Shown here in pieces: positions 56,102 through 64,000 of a DNA stretch of 64,000 nt. This DNA comes from Papilionanthe hookeriana x Papilionanthe teres (Eukaryota > Streptophyta > Magnoliopsida > Asparagales > Orchidaceae). A program made the position numbers and the translations under genes. The notes under the pieces are model-generated. The model saw only the letters and a list, made by a program, of their open reading frames with translations, was not told the DNA's origin and did no database searches. The stretch lies in the NCBI GenBank assembly GCA_022702705.1, contig CM040423.1, positions 46,077,575-46,141,574 on the forward strand, in the 5' to 3' direction. Each line of letters begins with the position of its first letter. The stretch's first letter is position 1.

Positions 56102-56580
56102 TGTTGAAATCTGTTGTTAATGACTCCCAATTATTTGGGCTAAGACAATGTCACACTAGTGTAAATCCCACCTGCCGCTCACCTACCATCTCACCTACCG
56201 CTCACCTACCTCCCACCTACCTCTCACCTACCTCCCACCTACCACTCTCTTGGTTTGTATAAATAGAGAGGGTGTGAGGCTTAGGAGAGCAAAGGAAGAT
56301 GTGAATCAATAACTTGAGAACTAGGAGGTAGGAGAGATTAGCTTGTAGAGGGTGGGGATTGCATCTTGGAGGCCTTGGGCTTAAAAGGGAGGTCATGGAA
56401 GATGAGGGCTCATCTATGTAAAAGCTATGTATTCTTCTTGTTTTGCCTTAGTGAAATTCACGAGTGATCCCCTTCCGTGGATGTAGGTCCAAATGACCGA
56501 ACCACGTAAATCATTTTGTGTCATTGTTCTTAGGTTCTTTATGATCTCTTCTAGCCAAGTTACATTTCCCACAACAAAAT
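56102..56580 (+). mobile_element. Ty1/copia-type LTR fragment (solo or truncated)
   Basis: The candidate LTR starts TGTTGAAATCTGTTG at 56102. A TATAAATAGAGAGGG promoter box lies at about 56258. The CCGTGGATGTAGG...ACCGAACCACGTAAATC module near 56476-56511 is a hallmark of many plant copia LTRs just before their 3' end. No primer-binding site or pol sequence follows, so this is a solo or broken LTR. Confidence 0.55.
56167..56245. repeat. 11-bp minisatellite (CTCACCTACC-type)
   Basis: About seven units of NYCYCACCTACC in a row, varying at the first positions, lie inside the LTR-like sequence upstream of its TATA box. Confidence 0.9.
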
Positions 56581-56899
56581 CATATTTGTTCTTGGGACAA
56601 CCTATGATTTGTATTCTTAATTTCTCAGCTTCTATGAACTTGTGTTCAGTGTCAATGACCCCATGAATCTTTACCACGAGTTAGAGGAAATAAGGGATCT
56701 CCAAGGCGGGCTATAAAATGTTCTCCCAACGCAAGGGTCTGATCTTTGATGGGTCGGAATTGGTCCAATCATGTTATATTGATGTGCATATTTTATTCTC
56801 AAATTCTCTTATCATTTTTTGAAAATTAGCTAATAAAAATTTAAGAGAATTAATTATCTTCACTAATCTTTTAATATATCATTAATATTAACAAGCAGT

Positions 56900-58990
56900 T
56901 GACATGATGCTTTTGTGTTGATCCCTTAAGGTGCCCTATGATATGCATCAAGTTTTCATACTTCTCATGCTTTCATTTCAACATTTTTTCTCTTCAAATA
57001 CATGATTTTATGTTTTTGGAAGGTTGGAATTGCATTCTGCAGATTACAAGAAGACTAGCGCAAAAATCGGAGTGAAAACCAAGAACTTTGAGAAATCAAC
57101 ACTGGTGTAAAGGCGTGGTCGCACCACTTGATAAGCGTAGTTAAGCCAAACTCAAGCGTGGTCAAGCCCAATTGCAAGGAGATGTGCACTTTGGAGCACC
57201 TGGTGTAGCCACACCAAAGCCTGGCTTGACCACGTCGCCAAACCCGAGCGGGTAGCGTAATTACACCACAGGATGGATGTAGTCATGTCGGGTCATATTT
57301 TTTATTTTGCTAAATTTTAATGCGGGAACTGATGAATTTGGGATGATTTTTGAATTCATTCCATAAAATAATTGTAATTAGAAGATTTAAAAAGCTTTTT
57401 GGAGAGGGAATTGTAGAGGAGGATAGGGTTTAGAGGGAGAATTCTTTTCTTCTTCTAGATTTTCTATTGTCAGTATTTTTTGAGAGAGTTGTGAGAGAAA
57501 TTGGAGACTATTCTTGTGAGAGAGGAGATCAAAGGGCTGTAGAAATATTTTTTTACAGGTTTTATTTTCATGAAATCTTCTTTATTTTTCACTCGAGCCA
57601 TGAGTAGCTAAACCATTTTTCTTGCCTCTGTGATTCTTGGGAAGGATTTTTTCGTTTGTTTTTTATTTTGGATTTCTCATATCATTTTCTGTGGTATGAA
57701 TGGTTAAGAGTTGTTGGTTAATCTTATGGCTTTTATTTACTCCTAAGTTGGCTACTTAGGACATTAAAATCCATCGTGGTCTGCGACTTTGTTAGAAGTG
57801 TAGTGGAACGATTAGATTAACCTTAAGATTTCGAATAAAAAATAATATTTATTCTTGACCTTGTAACCAATTATAAGGGATCAAAATTTATTAGGGGCGC
57901 CATAAAAATAAGCAAAAGGTATTTTTGTGGAATTCCAAATCTTCTTGGGACTTAGGCACATGCTTAAAAAAAACTCAATATCTCCTATTGGCAACCACCA
58001 CAAAAGAAAAATTTGTATAAAAATCAAGTCAAGTGTCGCACCTAATACACAAAAGCACGATCCCCATTACTATTGAAAAACACCAACAGAGTTTGATCCA
58101 CCTTTTCTTCTGTTTTGCTTCTTCGGAATCTGCTAGAATACTATAGCTGAAAAAAATTGAAGAACATAGATTATAAGCTTATGATTGTGCTAAGATTTAC
58201 AAGGAAAAAAATAAAAAAAATGTCATGATCATAAACTTCTTAGGGAGGAATTTAATGCTAGACATGAGGTTTTATTGTATAATTTAAACTTGAAATAATT
58301 TCCAAGAAAATTGAAATCCAGATGGTCAGGACCGTTCACTATAGTAAAGGTGTGTTTACTTGGATCTGTAGACATTCACGATAACAAAATTGAGAATATC
58401 TTTAAAGTCAATGGACATAGGTTGAAACCTTGCCTAGGGAGAGAGAGTAAAGGTCCCATTACAGTCTTAAGTTGGACTCATCCTAAAGAGTAGAACTAAC
58501 GTCACGGATTGATGACGTTAAACCAAGTACTACCTTGAGAGGAAACTTAAGCATCATATGTTTTTTGAAATTTGTTGCTGCTCATTGTCTTTGAGAAATT
58601 TGCTTACTATTTGATTTTTGAGGTTTGTATGCTATTTGATGTTCTCTCATGTTATTTTGCTGATTAAGAATGTTTTAAAGAGGGCTTGGAACGAAAGAAT
58701 GCATTACACACCGCCCATGCGGCGTGACCATGCCAATTTGTACCCAAAAACCAGTTTTGCACTGGCATGATCACGCCACTTTCGAGCATGGCCATGCCCC
58801 CCGCTCATTCGTGAAACGTATAACCAACATGACCATGCCTCCCCTTAGGCGTAGCCATTCCGGTTATTGTTACCCCCATGAAATAAGGCGTTACACAGCC
58901 TTAAGTATGCCAAATCCCCTAGTATTCCTCATCTTCTTTGCGTGAGGTCTTTGGTAGTCACTGGTTCCCAAGCCCTAGAGCCTAAGATCA
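56900..58990 (+). mobile_element. Athila-like Ty3/gypsy remnant
   Basis: 58200-58430 encodes, with breaks, the C-terminal end of an Athila-type integrase: KIYKEK near 58196, SRWSGPFTIVKV at 58317, then FKVNGHRLKP near 58399. Sequence at 57100-57270 and 58690-58880 contains repeated GCGTGG/GCATGRCCATGCC words like those in Athila LTRs, on both sides of the integrase part. The central gag-pol is missing, so the element is deleted. Confidence 0.55.
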
Positions 58991-59186
58991 CCATACTTTA
59001 ACAACTCATGTTGAAAAAAAAAACCTTCTATCACAATAAATTCTAAAAAACATTAAAAAAAAATTAATTCGCCAAACAGAATTGTGGTTGCAGCCTGAAT
59101 AACAAAACAAACATAAAGCTGTCCCAATCAGACCCTACATCTCATAGATCTCTTGCTTTTGCAACAAACTTTGTCTTAAATACTCA

Positions 59187-59194
59187 TATATATA

Positions 59195-59285
<91 letters not shown>
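59187..59285. repeat. (AT)n microsatellite, about 99 bp
   Basis: A nearly perfect AT dinucleotide run with one TTTA interruption near its start. Confidence 0.97.
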
Positions 59286-59289
<4 letters not shown>

Positions 59290-59291
<2 letters not shown>

Positions 59292-61798
59292 GATTTCTTT
59301 CGAGTCGAACTAAACATACAAAATGATATTTTGAAATTATTCTATACTATATATATTTTATACCGCATTTAAAATTCCTCATAATTTTAAGATCTGCAAA
59401 CAAAAACCCCATAAAAATAAACTATTATTTGATTCGTAATTATTTAAAATCTTTAACCATCTAAATATTTTATCATCAATTAAAGACATGAAGACAAATA
59501 CTCATGAAATAATAATAATAATAACAATACTTACTCTAAATCCTGACTGTTTTAAAAGCAGCAGAGCTAAAAAGGCATTTGATAAAAAAAAAAATAAATA
59601 CAAATATTTACTTAAGAAAAAGAAGAGGCAAAGGAATTTAAAACTGATATTATAATTAACTAACGAATCATATCACAAAACAAAATCTAATCATTAAATT
59701 TCATCTTTTTTTAAAAAGATATTGTTAGCTCAGAATTAAATGTGAAATCGCTTAGAATACTCATTAGAAGTTGAAACCTGTAATACAATATCAATACTTT
59801 GTCTCTCGTCTTCCAAACAGTTCTGCATGGCTGTCAGAATCATTAACACATAATGCTGGTTTTGATGATCTAATGGAGTATTTAAAGACATTTTGGCTGT
59901 CTGAATATTGGGATGCTCATACTTTCATCATTCTGAATCTTCCCCTCAGAAAGGGTATATATATAAATAATCAGTTTTCATTACTTCTGCTTAAAGACAA
60001 AAGTTTTGCACTTTTCTTTGTTGACCTGGTCAAAATTTAATTTTTAATATTGTATGAACAGGTAGAACTGATTAGATTACTGTAAATGAAGATGAACTTA
60101 ATTGGGTTTTGAATTTGTGTCATGTATCATTCATAGTAAAGCTCATGTAACATATACATCAAATCTCTCTTTCTATCCTCACTTACATAGTAGTTTCTTA
60201 ATTACATATATAACAACTACAACTTTGCTGTCTACAAATTTAGCATTCTCTTTCGTCCATTTTCAAATTTTCGCTCAAATATCAAAATTCTCGATAAAAG
60301 CCAACCCGTAATTTTCATTTATATCGACTTCTCAATGATTTGATTGTAGCATGTGTAGATATATCGGTTCGGTAGTTCAAAAATATCGCATGAGTGCTAG
60401 ATTTAGTAAATAGCAATGTTTCAGATGCTATAGATATGTAACTATCCATTTATTATTATTATTATTGAATGTAACATTCACAAATTTGACCTTAGTAAAA
60501 GTAAAATTAAGAGTAACTTTCTAGTTTAATTAATTAATTTAGTTTATTCCAAATGTTTGTATAAAAAGCATTCAATTAATATTAAATGATTACATAGTTT
60601 AATAAACTAAACTTATATTATATATGGAAGAGCATGAAAAGTCTACAGGCCATTATCATTAAAAATAACTTAAAAATACTTTTCCACAGAGTAGTATCCT
60701 ATTATTAAATCACAACTTTCCCAATTCCATCCACTATTGACTCTACATTAAAACCAATCAGAGCATGTGAGGCTGACCCACCCCATGAGTTTCCAACTCG
60801 CTTCATCAATGGCTCACATGAAGATTCAAAAGCAGTTATTTTAATGGCTAGGATGGCCCAATCATATACTTCTTATATATATAGATAAAGGGTCCCATTA
60901 GTTGAATGTTGTCTTGGGGAATGCCAGCCAAAAGCAACATCAAGTGGAGCCATTGCCCATGAAGAAGTTGAACACTTAAAAGGGAGAAATATATCTATAA
61001 GTCATTGAAAGATGCTTGTTTGTTTACTCAAAGACAATCTTAGAGCCCCACAATTATTTATGTCTCCTATTGCCCGGAGGGACACTTATTAAGAGCAACA
61101 CATGTGTCATGCATGAGAGCTAGTACAAGGTTTATTTTAATCAAGCAATCAGATCAGTAAATTTTGGAGACTCAAACACAGTATTCTTTATAAATCCAAT
61201 CATAGAGTACTTATATTATTTCATTAGTTTATATTTTGGGGAAATGTTTAGTGGTTTAAGTACTAATCATAATCAATTAGCTTCAGAGCTTGTCTCCATT
61301 TGGTATCCATCATTTATTTTCATTAACTGTACAAACAAATTAACAGTAACTGTGGTTTCTACGCTGCTGAGGATTATATATATGTGTGTGTGTGTGTAGA
61401 GAGGGTGGCACATGTTACATGCGATTGGATTTGACTAATTCTATAGTTTTGTTATTCCATGCAAAGTTGGAGGAAATTAAATGTTAAGCAGTTTGAATGC
61501 ATCGAATAATTAAAGAGTATTATGCAACTTAATGTTTTGTCGTACTGGTTTGATAATACTTAATATGTTGAGTCATATCTTGCACTGTATATATATCTGA
61601 CTTATTAATAGTATTATTATTATATATGGACAAAAAAATTAATTATCATGCCTCTTGTCTGAACTCTTCCCAGACAAAGCATTTGATATTTAAGGATTCA
61701 TGTATGGACGTTAAGTTCCTGTTTGGATCACACTGTTCATTGATGTTTCTTGTTTAAAATCTGTTGGCTTCACCTATAGCTGAATCGGTTTGTGCACA

Positions 61799-61800
<2 letters not shown>
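59290..61800. other. Intergenic DNA, no supported gene
   Basis: AT-rich. A plus frame at 59771-60040 (89 codons) is slightly coding-like but unrecognised and has no splice-supported partners that I could find. A TATATATATAGATAAAGGG box lies near 60877, with mixed-composition sequence to 61130 that I cannot assign. Confidence 0.35.

Positions 61801-61801
<1 letters not shown>

Positions 61802-61880
<79 letters not shown>
61802..61880. repeat. (TA)n(GA)n compound microsatellite
   Basis: About 40 bp of TA followed directly by about 40 bp of AG/GA. Confidence 0.97.
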
Positions 61881-61884
<4 letters not shown>

Positions 61885-61984
61885 GTGCATGCATTCATAA
61901 CAATCTAACACTAATTAAAAGGAATATAATTCAAACTATTTTCTACTATTAAAAATCTTTGGTAGATATAAAAATCATTGAAAA

Positions 61985-62665
61985 TCGGCGGTTTTTCATG
62001 TGTTAGAAAGGTGTTACATTTTGGCTTGTTGGTAATCTAAGGAACGACATCATTTCCAACGGTTTTTATCGTTCGAGGGCTTACCGATAGCTATAACCTG
62101 TGGGATTATGTTGAAAGAGTAACTGTTGGTCAGCGGTTGGTTATCCGTCAATTACATAACTGACGGGTTCATACCGCCGCTTTATGTCGAAAGCATAATC
62201 ATTGATTAGTCACTGGTTAACCGTCAAATAAATAACTGACGAGCACGGATTGTCGGTCCTTGCCAAAAAGAAAAAGGTAACGGTTGCTTCAATTAAATCA
62301 TTACAGAATTTTTGCATATTAGCTTCAGGTTCTAAACAAAGATAATTTGATGCAAAACAAATGCAACATTGGATTTACATCAGACATTTGGTCCACGCAA
62401 AAATTGGAGTCAGAAATGTAATTAACGTCAAAAGTATCTGAAGCTAATTGTTTGCATCGGCCTTAGCGTCTGATAACGTCGACGTTAACTGGATTTGATG
62501 TGCCTCGTGCGAACAAAAATGTCAAATTCGGACTTTGTATCCACTTTTGGCAAACCAAAATTTTCATTATGTTTTGTGTCGACCAAATCTATCGGAGATA
62601 ATTTAGCGTCGAAAATTATATCGAACATATTACCATCGAAAATTTCCGACACAAATATAACTCAA
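61985..62665. mobile_element. Possible non-autonomous DNA transposon (CACTA-like texture)
   Basis: Recurring words such as AACTGACGRG, GGTTAACCGTCAA/GGTTATCCGTCAA, CGTCGA and TCCAACGGTTTTTATCG, plus CATCGAAAATTTCCGACAC near the right side, recall subterminal repeats of plant CACTA elements. No CACTA terminus or target duplication was established, and no transposase is present. Confidence 0.3.
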
Positions 62666-62699
62666 ACATGTAGCAAATTTAGAAATATATATAAAAGAA

Positions 62700-64000
62700 T
62701 AATCATATTTCTATAAATTGCACATTATGAATACAAATCTCATAAATGTGTACATACCCACCAACACAGCACATAATCTATGCACAAACAAATACCGATT
62801 ATTTTTTCGTTTTTTTTAAGACTCGAAGTAGCTAGCTTTTCTATTTATATATCATCGTATAGTTCACTTATTGGAATAATTCTCCCTCCAAGATCATATC
62901 AATGATTTGAAGAAGAGATGAATAAAAAAGAATGATATATGATAACAGATATACAAACAAGTAAAAAGAAACAAGCAGAAGACTTATATATGAGTAATCC
63001 CGTGATGGGTCGAGAGTATACGTTCGAACAAGATTAGATCGAAGTACCTCAAAACACAATATCCACAAAGAGAATCCCTACATAAGCTACCCGTAACAAA
63101 AAAAGAAAAAAAAAACATTTTGATTCTGGGGTCAATAGTCTCCCAGAGGAACGTATCTATCTAGTTAATTATATCTTGGGGGATACCCACAAATACTCTA
63201 GATAAAAGAAGATGCCAATAATGACACCATACTTGTGACTTCAAAAGGTGATGCCAACAATGACATCATGGTGATGGTGCTGAGGATGGTGATGTCGATG
63301 TGGCCGAAGGGGTTGGGGACGACATTGATGGTGTCGGTGGTGTTGGTGTTTCTGGTTGTTGTAAATTTCAAAATATCTATCTATTGGATGATCCCTTTGC
63401 AGGCACCAAAAATTCTAATCGTCCTAGTCTCTCAGTTTTTTGGTTTCTTTATGTCTGATTGCTAGGAGTTTTGAGGGTCAAATTTAATGGAATAGTAGGT
63501 AAGACACTACCCAGAGATTTCACCCTCATTTTGTGATAATTTTTGGATATCGAGTAGCTCTTCCTTTAAAAAAATATTGATTGTGGTATGAGTACATTAA
63601 ATACCAAAGCTTGTATTGGCAGCAATTGGAATTGTAGGCTCACAAAATATTTTTCCCTCAACTTACTTTTTACAAAATTTAACTCATATTTTATCAGCGT
63701 GCTCATCATGAATTGGGAATAACGCATGTTAGTTATAAGAGGATTTGTGTTAACACTAAATCAATGCAAATTTATGCAAATAAATGCGGACTCTTAATTC
63801 AATCATTTTTTTTTTCTTTTTGATATTATAAATCCACACGTGTTTCACTTGAGTTACTGTGGAGCAACTCGATTCACATATGCATATTACAATGTATATC
63901 GTGCTTCTCTTAAAACTGACAATATGAAAGCTTGTACCCGTAACCTTATTTGACACATTGTATATCGTGACAGAATTCTTTTCATTTTGCTTTGTATATT
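62700..64000. other. Intergenic DNA, no gene seen
   Basis: AT-rich. 63240-63360 is a GATGGTG-rich low-complexity stretch that gives a Met/Val-rich open frame. No domain is recognisable. Confidence 0.4.

Noticed and set aside
60903..60925. GAATGTTGTCTTGGGG resembling a miR166 passenger strand
   Set aside because: No complementary miR166-like arm lies within 250 bp downstream, so no precursor hairpin is supported.
63235..63465. 76-residue Met/Val-rich protein
   Set aside because: It arises from a GATGGTG-rich low-complexity stretch and has no domain.

Overview
This is a window of nuclear DNA from a flowering plant. Its two real genes have plant-specific architecture: a C3HC/Rsm1 zinc-finger protein of the ILP1 type and the AGCVIII kinase PINOID. 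Introns are very long, intergenic DNA is AT-rich, and the repeats are plant families: RTE and L1 LINEs, Tat and Athila Ty3/gypsy, Ty1/copia LTRs and hAT MITEs. I cannot name the species. The low gene density and kilobase introns argue against a compact genome.

Layout. Positions 1-36740 belong to one plus-strand gene. Its first exon(s) lie left of the window. Five coding exons (3077-3197, 12192-12535, 12644-14378, 22901-23157, 36663-36740) join in frame into an 844-residue C-terminal part of an ILP1/NIPA-like protein. Three introns are 8.5 to 13.5 kb and carry most of the mobile DNA: a decayed RTE LINE split by another insertion, a minisatellite-rich block, a non-autonomous LTR element with three LTR copies, and a decayed minus-strand Tat-type gypsy element. 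The one short intron (108 bp) uses a GC-AG splice pair.

Positions 36741-50800 are intergenic: a hAT MITE with clear 8-bp target duplications, a 5'-truncated L1 inside a second hAT-like element, a candidate SINE, a GC-rich ACGT-core-rich stretch without a gene, and a tandem-repeat block. Positions 50812-52221 (minus) hold a complete two-exon PINOID gene of 434 residues, with a presumed leader to about 52650 that contains a 74-codon upstream ORF. The PINOID gene lies between two diverged inverted copies of the same repeat-bearing element (about 45.6-46.6 kb and 54.0-55.1 kb). From 55 kb to the end there are LTR remnants (copia-like, Athila-like), simple repeats and AT-rich DNA without a supportable gene.

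The two genes have no evident functional link. One family acts at nuclear pores, in the cell cycle or in chromatin. The other sets PIN auxin-carrier polarity. I found no operon-like, CRISPR-like or otherwise novel multi-gene system. The most unusual items are the inverted repeat pair around PINOID, the GC-AG intron, and the nested and composite transposons inside the ILP1-like introns.
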